From contig NZ_JBNJQR010000013.1 of assembly GCF_050113715.1 (NCBI RefSeq), positions 62,001-126,000 of the forward strand: a DNA stretch of 64,000 nt, written 5' to 3'. A program made the translations under genes and the position numbers. A model generated the notes under the pieces. It had not been told where the DNA came from and made no database searches. It worked only from the letters and a program-made list of their open reading frames with translations. Of this stretch, positions 24,266 to 33,186 are shown in pieces. How positions within the stretch are numbered: the stretch's first letter is position 1; every line of letters begins with the position of its first letter. Source of the DNA: Brevibacillus_H ginsengisoli (GTDB lineage: Bacteria > Bacillota > Bacilli > Brevibacillales > Brevibacillaceae).

Positions 24266-24775
24266 TTAAGCAGCCATACACTGTATCGATAAAGCGGCCA
24301 TGTTGACTGGCGTAAGCTTGTGCCGCAAATCCCGCAGATTCCGGTACAGCTTCGTTTTGACTGTTCCAATCGGCATCTGGGTTACCTGAGCAATCTCATC
24401 CAGTGTATATCCCATGTAATATCTCAAATAAATTAAGTTGCGATCAGCAGGCGAGAGCCGCATTAACCCTTCTTCCAAATCCAGCTTCTCCTCGGTAAGC
24501 GGTTGATCTGTTCCTTCATCAGAAGTGAATTCTTCTTGCAGGACAACCAGTCGATGGTTCTTGCGTTTCATCATCTTGCACTGATTAATCACGATGCGTA
24601 CAAACCAGGTTTTCAGATATTCCGGTCTCTCCAAACGTTGGGCATTCGCCAACGCTTTTTCGAGCGCGTCGCTAACCGCGTCCAAACTGTCTTGTTCATT
24701 GTGCAGATAAGAATATGCGATTCGGTATGCGCGTTCTTTCATGGAAAACAGTTCCTTGGTGAGTTGTTCTTCCAC
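24266..24775 (-). CDS. Sigma-70-family (ECF-type) RNA polymerase sigma factor
   Basis: 169 residues from GTG at 24775, with AAAGGAGG 9-10 bases upstream. Region 2 has AYRIAYSYLHNEQDSLDAVSD and LKTWFVRIVINQCKMMKR; region 4 has LRYYMGYTLDEIAQVTQMPI and TVKTKLYRNLR. The layout is that of ECF factors, like SigV or SigW types. No anti-sigma gene follows; instead clpP is next, so control by proteolysis or a distant anti-sigma are options. The target promoters cannot be named. Confidence 0.88.
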   Translation of the reverse strand: MEEQLTKELFSMKERAYRIAYSYLHNEQDSLDAVSDALEKALANAQRLERPEYLKTWFVRIVINQCKMMKRKNHRLVVLQEEFTSDEGTDQPLTEEKLDLEEGLMRLSPADRNLIYLRYYMGYTLDEIAQVTQMPIGTVKTKLYRNLRDLRHKLTPVNMAALSIQCMAA

Positions 24776-24888
24776 AGCTACTCTCCTCCTTTCACACAAT
24801 TAGATGCACAACAGCTTCAAAAAGTTTTCGGAAATACAAATTCAGGGGGAATTCCAGTTTATCACAATTCAGGACCTGTCATCATGGA

Positions 24889-25206
24889 TCACAGCACACC
24901 ATGAATGAGTTGAATTAAACTTGCTTTTGGTTTGTAGCCACGAAACGTATTGATAAGATACCCGTCTCTAAAAAGCAACATCGTGGGAACATTTTTAATC
25001 GCAAAATAACCTCGGCTCACGGGATTATCTTCGATATGCACCTTGGCGACCATCACCGTATCAGCCAGCTCATTACTCACTTCCTCCAAAACAGGTCCTA
25101 GATTCCGGCAAGAACTGCACCAAGGGGCCCAAAAGCTGACGAGCACCAAGCCCTGTCGATCAATGACCATCTGAAGATTTTGGTCGTTGGCTTTATAAAC
25201 ACTCAT
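24889..25206 (-). CDS. Thioredoxin with WCSSC active site
   Basis: 105 residues. Thioredoxin fold with active-site FWAPWCSSCRNLGPVLEEV and cis-proline loop NVPTMLLFRDG. The middle residues Ser-Ser replace the usual Gly-Pro, which normally shifts redox potential. No signal peptide, so it is cytoplasmic. AGGAGGGAG precedes ATG. It lies next to repeat copy B and is separated from the sigma gene by 113 bases. It probably serves as a secondary disulfide reductase; partner not evident. Confidence 0.9.
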   Translation of the reverse strand: MSVYKANDQNLQMVIDRQGLVLVSFWAPWCSSCRNLGPVLEEVSNELADTVMVAKVHIEDNPVSRGYFAIKNVPTMLLFRDGYLINTFRGYKPKASLIQLIHGVL

Positions 25207-25270
25207 TTGTCTCCCTCCTCACTCACCCTATTATTAGGATATTGGCCAGGGGGGATTTAGCTACTCCGAG

Positions 25271-25545
25271 AAGAAAAGACTTCGTCCCTTTACGCTCTGT
25301 GGAAGCTCGCAATGATGTTGAAAAGTCCGTTCTCTCAATCCGAAAGGGAGTCGCCAAACGCTTCGCGCCCCTACGGGGTTGGGTGGCGACTCTTTTCCCT
25401 TTCTCCTTTCCTCCCCCTCTCATCGGGGGGCTGAAACGTCACTAGGCTTCACTTCCAAGGAGGCTACAAGCGGACGAAGTCTTTTCTTGGAGGGCTTGCA
25501 CGAATGGATAAGTTTAATCACTTTACCACCGTAAAGCAATTAAAC
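25271..25545. repeat. Dispersed inverted-end repeat, copy B
   Basis: Ends AAGAAAAGACTTCGTC (25271-25286) and GACGAAGTCTTTTCTT (25473-25488) are perfect inverted repeats. The interior differs from copies A and C, yet an inner stem is kept: GAAAGGGAGTCGCCA with TGGCGACTC...CCCTTTC. A tail GGGCTTGCACGAATGGA and a hairpin follow (25511-25545). Confidence 0.85.
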
Positions 25546-25550
25546 TTTTT
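25511..25550. terminator. Tail hairpin of copy B
   Basis: AGTTTAAT pairs with ATTAAACT, with an inner CTTTAC/GTAAAG stem and a T5 run on the plus strand. The inner sequence is shared with the tail of copy C while the outer arms differ, keeping pairing. It lies beyond the STAS gene's 3' end. Confidence 0.65.
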
Positions 25551-25605
25551 GATAATACAATAAAGAAAGCCATACCCTATGGGCATGGCTTCACTGCGAT
25601 AATCT

Positions 25606-26016
25606 TTAATATTCATCAAAACGAAGCAAAGGCTGATGGTTTTTTTGCAAAAAAGCCAGGGCTTCTTCTTCGGCATGAGCGATTGGAAAAATTAATTGGA
25701 ACTTCGCGATGTGCAAAAGCTCCTTTATCCATCCATTTTCAACAATAATCGCCATGCTTCGATTTAATTGATTAATCTTTTTGCCGATATTGATCAAGAC
25801 ACCAAAACCGGTACTATCGATTGAATCAAGCTGCCGGATATCAAAAATGTAACCGGAAGCATCCTCAAGTAATTCATAAGCCTGTTTCTTAGCTGATTCT
25901 GTCTGTCCGTACACTAGTTTCCCAATAAACACGACCTTCTGATAATCCCTTACTTTTTGCGTACGTACGATGATAGACGGTTTCTCTAGTGGATTATTTA
26001 TGGATTGGACGCTCAT
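25606..26016 (-). CDS. STAS-domain protein (anti-sigma factor antagonist type)
   Basis: 136 residues. STAS fold with the key motif DSIDSTGFGVLINIGKKI, where the Ser after Asp is the phospho-acceptor in SpoIIAA/RsbV proteins. The N-terminus is a little longer than in RsbV and the C-terminus ends with an acidic stretch. It lies 36 bases after the chemoreceptor gene and is probably co-transcribed with it. No partner serine kinase or sigma gene is adjacent, so it may act in a signalling complex with the receptor rather than in a classic partner-switch. Confidence 0.85.
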   Translation of the reverse strand: MSVQSINNPLEKPSIIVRTQKVRDYQKVVFIGKLVYGQTESAKKQAYELLEDASGYIFDIRQLDSIDSTGFGVLINIGKKINQLNRSMAIIVENGWIKELLHIAKFQLIFPIAHAEEEALAFLQKNHQPLLRFDEY

Positions 26017-26052
26017 GCCACTGCCCTCCTTTAACCTTGCTTTATCACCCGA

Positions 26053-27756
26053 TTATTCCACTTTGAACTTGCTTACTTCCATTTGCAGACGTTTGGCCAT
26101 CTCGGCGAGTGATGCCGCATTCCCCACCATACGCTCCACCGAGGTTGTCTGTTCGATCGCATTGGCTGATACTTCTTGAGAAGAAGCTACAGTTTGCTCG
26201 ATAATGCTGGCAATCATTTCGACGGAGGTTAATACACAATCCATCATCTGCGATACTTGATCAAAAACTTGCTGCATCTCCTTGACGCTGCCTTCTGTTC
26301 GAACAACCTGCGATACGATGTTCGTAAGCGCTTCTCCACCTTGACGAATAATGCTAACCTGCTGTTCGACGGCATCCAGATTACTTTCCATCGTGCGTAC
26401 GGTCACTGAGGTTTCCGCTTGAATATCTTTGATCAATTCCGTGATTTGTTGGGAAGCTTGTGAAGACTGTTCTGCCAGCTTGCGTACCTCATCAGCTACA
26501 ACCGCAAAACCTTTTCCTTGCTCTCCCGCCCTCGCCGCTTCAATCGCCGCGTTCAAGGCTAGCAGGTTCGTTTGGTTCGAGATATTCGTAATGACCGTAA
26601 TAATTCCGCCAATTTCGTCCGAACGCTTCCCAAGCTTCTGAATCGAGTCTGTGGCAAAACGAACTGTATTGGTTACCGTACTTAAATGTTCGATGGCTTT
26701 ATTAATGGCTTCTTCCCCACGTCGGGCCTCATCAGTTGAGTCCATAGCCAGACGAACAGTCAAATGAGCGCGCTCGTCTCCATTCGAAACCTCGCGCTTG
26801 ACGTTCTCCACTAACGAAAGCACTGTGTTGGCTTGATCTGACTGATGGGTTGTCCCGCTTGCCACCTCTTGAATAGAAGTGGCGATTTGATCAGCTGATT
26901 CGCCCGTCCGAGTGGCTGCCTGGCGAAGTTCTTGGCTATTGTCATTCAATTGATTCGAATTCAGCTTCACTTCTTTGACAAGGGTGGAAAGATTTCTGAC
27001 CATTCGATTGAAATTAGTCGCCAGTTCGCCAATCTCGTCCTTACTCTTTACTTCAAGTGAGGAAACCGTAAAATCTCCGCTTGCCACAAGATTGACATGA
27101 TCAATCACTCGTTTGATCGGGCGAACGGTAATTCTGACGACAAGGAAGGTTATGATCGCCGCGAGGAACGGCAAAATAATACCGATGATGATTGTACCCT
27201 TGATCATCTCCCACGTGCGTTTGGACAAAATACTGGCATCAAAGTCAATAGCGTTAATCGCAATGATTTCTTTACTTTCATCGTGGTCTTTATAGATTGG
27301 GGCGTAGCCGGTGATGCGATCAATTCCACCAAACGTATACACATCAGAGAACGCCGGATGCTTCATGCTTTTCACCATCTCAAAAGCCTTCTGATCGATG
27401 TCGAAGTGGTCACCGGCTTTAATGCCTTGTTGTTGCAAATACTTGTCCGCCGCCAGAAGCTTGCCATCTAGCGATAAGATATATTCGTTTTTGAAGATCG
27501 GTTTTTTGGCGATTGTCCAGCTGATTCGCTCTTCTATTGGCTGGCGAATGGATTCATCTCCAGCTGTCAGCTTCTCGATATCCCCTGGGTTCAGGATTCC
27601 CGTCGTGATGTTGGCACACCCGATCAATTCCACACCGGCAGCCTGTTTCACCTGCTCGTAGCTGGTCACATAGTTGACCACAGTGAGAAGACTGATGCTT
27701 ACTAAAACAATTGATAATACAATCATCGTAATTTTCCCGGTAATACCAATCCTCAT
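26053..27756 (-). CDS. Methyl-accepting chemotaxis protein
   Basis: 567 residues from ATG at 27756 (GGGGGAT upstream). Membrane helix at about 8-30, an extracytoplasmic sensor domain of about 140 residues with a single-CACHE-like pattern (ending DRITGYAPIYKDHDESKE), second helix near 180-205, a HAMP segment (RPIKRVIDHVNLVASGDF), then the helical signalling domain with the tip ALNAAIEAARAGEQGKGF and VADEVRKLAEQSSQAS. It reports to CheA/CheW. Ligand unknown. Co-directional with the STAS gene downstream and the PAS/GGDEF gene upstream. Confidence 0.93.
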   Translation of the reverse strand: MRIGITGKITMIVLSIVLVSISLLTVVNYVTSYEQVKQAAGVELIGCANITTGILNPGDIEKLTAGDESIRQPIEERISWTIAKKPIFKNEYILSLDGKLLAADKYLQQQGIKAGDHFDIDQKAFEMVKSMKHPAFSDVYTFGGIDRITGYAPIYKDHDESKEIIAINAIDFDASILSKRTWEMIKGTIIIGIILPFLAAIITFLVVRITVRPIKRVIDHVNLVASGDFTVSSLEVKSKDEIGELATNFNRMVRNLSTLVKEVKLNSNQLNDNSQELRQAATRTGESADQIATSIQEVASGTTHQSDQANTVLSLVENVKREVSNGDERAHLTVRLAMDSTDEARRGEEAINKAIEHLSTVTNTVRFATDSIQKLGKRSDEIGGIITVITNISNQTNLLALNAAIEAARAGEQGKGFAVVADEVRKLAEQSSQASQQITELIKDIQAETSVTVRTMESNLDAVEQQVSIIRQGGEALTNIVSQVVRTEGSVKEMQQVFDQVSQMMDCVLTSVEMIASIIEQTVASSQEVSANAIEQTTSVERMVGNAASLAEMAKRLQMEVSKFKVE

Positions 27757-27781
27757 AATATCCCCCGTTATTATCATTTTT

Positions 27782-30649
27782 CTATGAGATTACTACTTGA
27801 TTACGTCCTTTTTGTTTTGCCTCGTACAAGTTTTTATCTGCTGTTGCGATCAGTGTCTTGGGTTGCTGTTCCGAAGTTGGTATCGTGCTCGCAATTCCAC
27901 CAGAAATGGTGACATACGGACTAATGCTCGATTGATTATGGGGGAACTGAGCCGTCTCCACATTATGGCGAATTTTCTCGGCGATCATAGCAGCGGCGGC
28001 GCAATCTGTCTCTGGTAAAACTACAATAAATTCTTCCCCGCCATATCTTGCCGCAAAATCACCCGGCCGTCTTAAAGGCGCACTGATTAGCTGGGCTACC
28101 TGCTTGAGACAGTCGTCTCCCGCTTGATGGCCATAGCTATCGTTATATCCCTTAAAGAAGTCGATATCAAACATAATAATGGATAACGGCTTATTGTTTC
28201 GCAAAGCCCGATTCCATTCTTTTTGATAATTTTCATCAAAAAAACGTCGGTTAGGGATCCCTGTAAGTCCATCGACAGAAGAGATTTCTTGCAAGATTTG
28301 ATTGGTGGCCGCAAGCTCCCTTTCTACTTTTATACGCTCTTCGATGTCACGCTTTAACAGCTCCTCCTGATTGTACCGTCTAATCGCTCCACCGATACTG
28401 GCAGCGGCGGCAATCAGAATCGCTTCTTCATTAATGCTCCAAACTCTTTCATTGTTGCAATCATTAAATCCGATAAAACCCCAGAAGGTATCACCTACGA
28501 AGATTGGAACAATGAGAAAGGAAAGACTCCCCTGTGATTCAAGCAATCTTGTCTCTTCCTCGGGTAGATCCTTCACTAGACCTACAATTAGCCCTCCAGA
28601 AGACAGCCGATCGTACCAACGTGAAATGCCCATTTTCTTGTAGGAGATATTTTGAAGCAGCGGATTGCTTAATTGCGGCTCAACCGAATCACGCACCCAT
28701 TCATAACGGTGGCTGACCAGAAGATCATTCGTCTGTGGGTCATGATGGTTCTCATACACATAGACCCGGTCCACGTCGGCGTTCGTTCCAAGGATCGTTA
28801 AAACCTTGTGAATCGTTGCTCCGAATTCCTCAGGCATCGTCAATAAATAGTGAGCGGCATCGGCAACTCCTTTGAGGAGTCTTTCTTGTTTCTGAATCAT
28901 CTCATCTGCTTGTTTGCGCTCGGTTACGTTGCGGCTGACAAGAATAATCGATTCGCATTTCCCCTGATCATCCAATATGAAGCTAATCGCTACCTCAAGC
29001 CAAATGTAATGCGATTTGGCATGGCGCAGGCGAATTTCTGTTTTGCAGGAGTTCATCGAACGCATACATCTCGTTATTTCACTTGTAAGCATCTTACGGT
29101 CATCAGGATGGATAAACTCAACAATAGACTTCCCAACTATCTCCTCTTGAGTGTAGCCAAATTCATGATTACAAGCCTGGTTGATATACTCGATGACGAA
29201 CTGTTGGTCCATTTGGCAGATAACGTCCGAAGAGTGATCGGTGATTTGACGCAGTTTCTCTTCACTTGCTCGCAAAGCCGCTTCCACTTTCATACGATCA
29301 GTAATATCGCGAATAATGCACAGGACAGCTGGCTTGTTCTGATAAAGAAAAGCCATAGCCGTTACCTCAGTATCAACGACTTCTCCATTTAATCGAACCA
29401 ATTTTTCATAAAGAGGTTCAACTTTTGCATGATCGTTTTGTAAGAATGCCATACGAGATCTGGCCAATTGTTGGGAATCTGGGTGAACCAACTCAATGGC
29501 AGGCTTCTCGATCAGCTCCTCCTCGTTTTTCGCGCCAAACATTTGCATCGCGGCTGGATTGACGTAGATTACTCGATTGTCACAATGAACGAGCATAGCA
29601 TCTGGAGAAAACTCGACTAGCTGGCGGTACCGCTCCTCGCTCTCCTTCAATTCTCTCTCGATTTGCTTGCGATCCCGCATATCCCGAATCGTACTGGCAA
29701 TGGCCACAACCTCTCCCGAACCGTTATGAACAGGCGAATAGGTCACATTCACGTTTATCAAGGTGCCATCTTTGTGTCGGCGTATCGATTCCATTGCAGT
29801 CAATTTCTCGCCTGCCATGACGCGTTGACAGTTCATCTTATACTCCTCATACAGATTAGGGAAGATAATCGGGAAGGCTTGTCCGACCAATTCTTCCTTT
29901 TTCCAGCCAAAAATCATTTCATAAGCGGTATTGACTGAGAGTAATATTCCTTCCAAATCGACAATGGCAATAGCGTCTGTTGTATGGTTAATAAAGGATT
30001 CCAACTGCTCCTTCGCTTCTCGAATCTGTTTTTGGGCTAGCAACTGTTCTGAGATGTCCTTGAAAATACAAACCGCTCCAGCTACTGCGCCATTTTTCCG
30101 TATGCAACTCACTACATATTCAACGGGAAAACTTGCCCCATTCTTGCGCAAGAAATTGTCGGTTGTCCGCAACTGTGGGATTCCCTCTTGCATGGCCTGT
30201 ACAAAGGGACACTCTTCAGCCTCCCCCTCTGGATTCACGCGATAGACTAACTGATGGATTTTATGATAGAGCAGTTCTTCTCGACGAAATCCCAGCATTT
30301 TCAAAGCAGCCGGGTTAATAAATGTGATATTCCCTTGGATATCCAACCCGAAGATTCCTTCACCCGCTGCCTGTAAAATCATCTCTGTCTGATCATGCAG
30401 GTGTTTAACCTCAGCTTCAACAGACCGCTCCCTCATTCGAGCGCGCTCTTCAACGGTATCAAACTGATAGGAGTCTTCCTTATATTGCAAAATCGTTTTA
30501 ATGTACTCTTCGGAAAACGACTCCTCCTCAGAAACAGTTGGAAGCGTACTAATGTCCTTGCCGCAATGGGGGCAAATCCATTTTTCCTCCTCTCTGAGAC
30601 TAGACACCGAGGCTCCGAAGCAAAAGCAACACATCTTCTTGATCATCAT
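27782..30649 (-). CDS. Zinc-ribbon/multi-PAS/GAF diguanylate cyclase
   Basis: 955 residues. Residues 1-35 are a zinc ribbon (CCFC and WICPHCGKDIS). Four PAS domains follow, with starts near 80, 215, 340 and 460 (for example AAGEGIFGLDIQGNITFIN and VEFSPDAMLVHCDNRVIYV). A GAF domain lies at about 590-770. The C-terminal GGDEF domain has GLTGIPNRRFFDE, the active site RYGGEEFIVVLPE and an intact inhibitory RPGD five residues before it, so it should make c-di-GMP and be product-inhibited. No membrane helix: a soluble multi-signal sensor. The ribosome site is GAGGAGG. It follows the universal stress gene by 12 bases, so they form an operon. Confidence 0.93.
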   Translation of the reverse strand: MMIKKMCCFCFGASVSSLREEEKWICPHCGKDISTLPTVSEEESFSEEYIKTILQYKEDSYQFDTVEERARMRERSVEAEVKHLHDQTEMILQAAGEGIFGLDIQGNITFINPAALKMLGFRREELLYHKIHQLVYRVNPEGEAEECPFVQAMQEGIPQLRTTDNFLRKNGASFPVEYVVSCIRKNGAVAGAVCIFKDISEQLLAQKQIREAKEQLESFINHTTDAIAIVDLEGILLSVNTAYEMIFGWKKEELVGQAFPIIFPNLYEEYKMNCQRVMAGEKLTAMESIRRHKDGTLINVNVTYSPVHNGSGEVVAIASTIRDMRDRKQIERELKESEERYRQLVEFSPDAMLVHCDNRVIYVNPAAMQMFGAKNEEELIEKPAIELVHPDSQQLARSRMAFLQNDHAKVEPLYEKLVRLNGEVVDTEVTAMAFLYQNKPAVLCIIRDITDRMKVEAALRASEEKLRQITDHSSDVICQMDQQFVIEYINQACNHEFGYTQEEIVGKSIVEFIHPDDRKMLTSEITRCMRSMNSCKTEIRLRHAKSHYIWLEVAISFILDDQGKCESIILVSRNVTERKQADEMIQKQERLLKGVADAAHYLLTMPEEFGATIHKVLTILGTNADVDRVYVYENHHDPQTNDLLVSHRYEWVRDSVEPQLSNPLLQNISYKKMGISRWYDRLSSGGLIVGLVKDLPEEETRLLESQGSLSFLIVPIFVGDTFWGFIGFNDCNNERVWSINEEAILIAAAASIGGAIRRYNQEELLKRDIEERIKVERELAATNQILQEISSVDGLTGIPNRRFFDENYQKEWNRALRNNKPLSIIMFDIDFFKGYNDSYGHQAGDDCLKQVAQLISAPLRRPGDFAARYGGEEFIVVLPETDCAAAAMIAEKIRHNVETAQFPHNQSSISPYVTISGGIASTIPTSEQQPKTLIATADKNLYEAKQKGRNQVVIS

Positions 30650-30661
30650 GGCGCATCCTCC

Positions 30662-31069
30662 TCACTTCACGATCATGACCGGAATTTGGGATTGATTAGC
30701 AATTCCGAGGCTGACGCTTCCCAGTGACAATGTTGAATAATTGGTTAAGCTTCTGCATCCCAAAATAATCGCATCTACCGATTTTTGATTCGAGTATTCC
30801 AGAATCATCTTCGTTACCGTGCCTTCCAATACAATGCCTTCCAACTGGGCGTCCAAATCAGTGAAAAAATCCATCACTTTTTTCACTAGTTCTTCCGCCT
30901 GACGATGGACGACCTGCTTTATTTCCGGATACGTATCCATTAAAGCGGCATAGCTTGGAATTACATGAAGAACGTGGATTTCCTTGGGGATTCCCGGAAA
31001 AAAACGTTCAATAAATTCGTGAAATTTGGTTAAGAATTCTGTTCCGTCCACTGCTATTACTATTTTCAT
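30662..31069 (-). CDS. Universal stress protein A family protein
   Basis: 135 residues from ATG at 31069. UspA fold: MKIVIAVDGTEF start, HVLHVIPSY in the second strand and an ATP-loop-like GCRSLTNYSTLSLGSVS followed by VPVMIVK-type ending (IPVMIVK). Such proteins bind ATP or other nucleotides and respond to growth arrest. It is first gene of a two-gene unit with the diguanylate cyclase. ATG at 31081 is an alternative start but has a weaker site. Confidence 0.88.
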   Translation of the reverse strand: MKIVIAVDGTEFLTKFHEFIERFFPGIPKEIHVLHVIPSYAALMDTYPEIKQVVHRQAEELVKKVMDFFTDLDAQLEGIVLEGTVTKMILEYSNQKSVDAIILGCRSLTNYSTLSLGSVSLGIANQSQIPVMIVK

Positions 31070-31117
31070 CGTTTTCACCATTCCATTAAAAGGAAGTAAC
31101 AGTATACAAGTAAAATA

Positions 31118-31145
31118 GACCAGTTACATTTGGAATTAACTGGTC
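31118..31145 (-). promoter_or_regulatory. Hairpin upstream of the universal stress gene
   Basis: GACCAGTTA and TAACTGGTC are perfect 9-base arms in the 237-base region between the AraC-type gene and the universal stress gene. The T content after it on the minus strand (TATTTTACTT) is low, so it may be an operator or leader structure rather than a terminator. Confidence 0.4.
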
Positions 31146-31306
31146 GGTTGCACTAATCGCTCCGTGTCATCCAAGTGCCCAAGATACAGATGACCGATCA
31201 TCGCTCCCATTTTTCGATTTGGTAATTCTTAGTACCAATGTACCATTTTTCATTATGAAAATATAGACAGTTTCATTCAAATTCCAAATATTTTATAGCG
31301 GTCCTT

Positions 31307-32140
31307 TTAGCGTTGCTGTCTCATTTCCCGGCAACTCATTCCATATCTTTTTTTAAACGATCGTTGAAAAGCACTAAGACTTCCAAAACCTGCTTCAAAT
31401 GCAATAGAAGTGATATCCTGTGCGGTGAATTGGACCAACCAACGCGCTTTTTTCAACCGTAGCTCCGTTAAATATTGGCTCGGCGTTGTTCCCAACTGTT
31501 TACGAAACAGTTGAATTAAATGAAATTTGGTAACTCCCGATATACGCGCCACTTGATCAAGAAAAAGCTCAGAGGTAAATTCTTCTTGAAGGTATTCCAT
31601 TGCCCGCTTTAAGGCAGGATGGTAAAGAGCAGATCCCGCTTGCCGTTGCTCTACTCGATCGCGATGGTTTCTGTGCGTCCCCTCTTGGACGAGTAACAAC
31701 TGTTTGACCAACTGATACTCCAGCTCTTCTAACATAAACGGGATAGATGTCATCTGCATGGTCTCTAAGAAGGCACGTTGAGCCAGTTGATAGAAATCTC
31801 GGTTGCACCCTTCTCCCCATTTATCCAACTGGAATCGATTAGCGGATACCCCCCATTGTTCCTCCAGTATTTGCGCCATATATGTTTGTTTGATTCCAAG
31901 CACCATGATTTTGGCAGGTTTTTCATCGGTATAATGCCTGTGCTCGTCATCTGGAGACACGACTAACCGATTCTTCGTACTTAAGCGGCGAATTTCCTGA
32001 TTACACTGAATAGATGGTGTACCTGCTAGCGGAATACTCATTTGATAGCAATCTCCATGGCCATGCAATACATCGGAGGAGTGGGGTTCCAGATGAAATA
32101 TTCGCAGCCCGCTAAAGTTCATTTCCAGTACCATTTCCAC
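31307..32140 (-). CDS. AraC-family transcriptional regulator
   Basis: 277 residues from GTG at 32140 (GAGGGGGTG upstream). An N-terminal cupin-like sensor (HGHGDCYQMSIPLAG, then PDDEHRHYTDE) is followed by a linker and the double helix-turn-helix: QVARISGVTKFHLIQLFRKQ and DITSIAFEAGFGSLSAFQRS, ending KKRYGMSCREMRQQR. It is divergent from the GNAT gene at 32280, which it may control. Ligand unknown; small metabolites are usual for this domain arrangement. Confidence 0.88.
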   Translation of the reverse strand: MEMVLEMNFSGLRIFHLEPHSSDVLHGHGDCYQMSIPLAGTPSIQCNQEIRRLSTKNRLVVSPDDEHRHYTDEKPAKIMVLGIKQTYMAQILEEQWGVSANRFQLDKWGEGCNRDFYQLAQRAFLETMQMTSIPFMLEELEYQLVKQLLLVQEGTHRNHRDRVEQRQAGSALYHPALKRAMEYLQEEFTSELFLDQVARISGVTKFHLIQLFRKQLGTTPSQYLTELRLKKARWLVQFTAQDITSIAFEAGFGSLSAFQRSFKKRYGMSCREMRQQR

Positions 32141-32279
32141 GCTCGGCACCCCCTCAATATTTGCCGCGTTGTCATCTCAATTATTGCGGTATGTACTAGT
32201 ACGAAAATTTGTATAATAAACATATTTCATTATACTTTAGTTAGTCTTTGAAAAGATATCGTGCAAAAAGGGTGATCGA

Positions 32280-33146
32280 ATGATAAACAATGGTTTGGTA
32301 AAAAAACAAGGGTTAACCAAAGAAGAGCTGGAGCAGATAGAGCAATTGGCGGCGCTTTGTGACCAAGCGGAAAATATTCAACTCAAACTAAATCGGGACA
32401 TGCTGCGCAACCGTCCCACTAATGAAACCAATGATTTTCTCTACTACGAGGATAATCAACTTGTTGGATTCTTAGGAATCTACTCCTTCCGTTCTACAGA
32501 GGCTGAAGTAAGTGGAATGGTTCACCCTGATTATCGCAGGAAGGGTATCTTCCGCTCACTCCTCCAAGAAGCGATTGATGAGTGTAAACAACGAGAGATT
32601 CCCAAGATTATTTTTATCGTTCACAACCGTTCCCAATCAGGAAAACAGTTGATGGGATCCTTGAATGTGCCCTACTCGTTCTCCGAATATTGGATGGAGT
32701 ATCAGGCTGGAAGCGAAGGTGTTGCGGTTACAGGAGATATTGAATTGCGCAAGGCGACAGAAGCAGATCGAGACACGGTTATTCACCTGAACGTTACCGG
32801 ATTCTCCATGACGGAAGAAGATTCCCGCGACTATGTAGATTCTACGCTAAGTTCCAAATCCGATCGTACCTATATTGCTTCATTAAACGGAGAACCAATC
32901 GCCAAAATCTGCATCCAATTGGAAGGCGGCAATGGTTTTATCTTCGGCTTCTGCGTCACTCCTGAGCTGCGAGGGCGTGGATATGGACGTCAGATTCTTC
33001 AGCAAACCATCGATCTGTTGCTCCTTCAACAACCAAAGCGAATTGCGTTGGAAGTGGCCGTCGAGAACAAGAATGCCCTAACACTCTATCAATCCTGTGG
33101 CTTCACGGAAACTGGCGCCAATGATTATTACGAACTAATTCTATAA
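32280..33146 (+). CDS. GNAT acetyltransferase with two tandem domains
   Basis: 288 residues. Two GNAT units are visible. The first has SGMVHPDYRRKGIFRSLLQEA (acetyl-CoA loop RRKGIF) and the second has FCVTPELRGRGYGRQILQQ and VAVENKNALTLYQSCGF. The tandem arrangement resembles mycothiol-synthase-like and related acyltransferases, but substrate cannot be told. GGGTGA lies 4 bases before ATG. Divergent from the AraC-type gene. Ends just before the terminator of the sulfate operon. Confidence 0.82.
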   Translation: MINNGLVKKQGLTKEELEQIEQLAALCDQAENIQLKLNRDMLRNRPTNETNDFLYYEDNQLVGFLGIYSFRSTEAEVSGMVHPDYRRKGIFRSLLQEAIDECKQREIPKIIFIVHNRSQSGKQLMGSLNVPYSFSEYWMEYQAGSEGVAVTGDIELRKATEADRDTVIHLNVTGFSMTEEDSRDYVDSTLSSKSDRTYIASLNGEPIAKICIQLEGGNGFIFGFCVTPELRGRGYGRQILQQTIDLLLLQQPKRIALEVAVENKNALTLYQSCGFTETGANDYYELIL

Positions 33147-33149
33147 AAA

Positions 33150-33183
33150 TCACCCCCCTTATCCCGAAAGTTAAGGGGGGTGA
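33150..33183 (-). terminator. Terminator of the sulfate-uptake operon
   Basis: TCACCCCCCTTA pairs with TAAGGGGGGTGA; on the minus strand it is followed by TTTTTAT. It lies 4 bases after the cysA stop and also lies 4 bases after the GNAT gene's stop. Confidence 0.9.
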
Positions 33184-33186
33184 ACT

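Noticed and set aside
25223..25445. Short open frames on both strands inside repeat copy B
   Set aside because: They follow from the inverted structure of the repeat, have no ribosome site, and are not kept in copies A and C.
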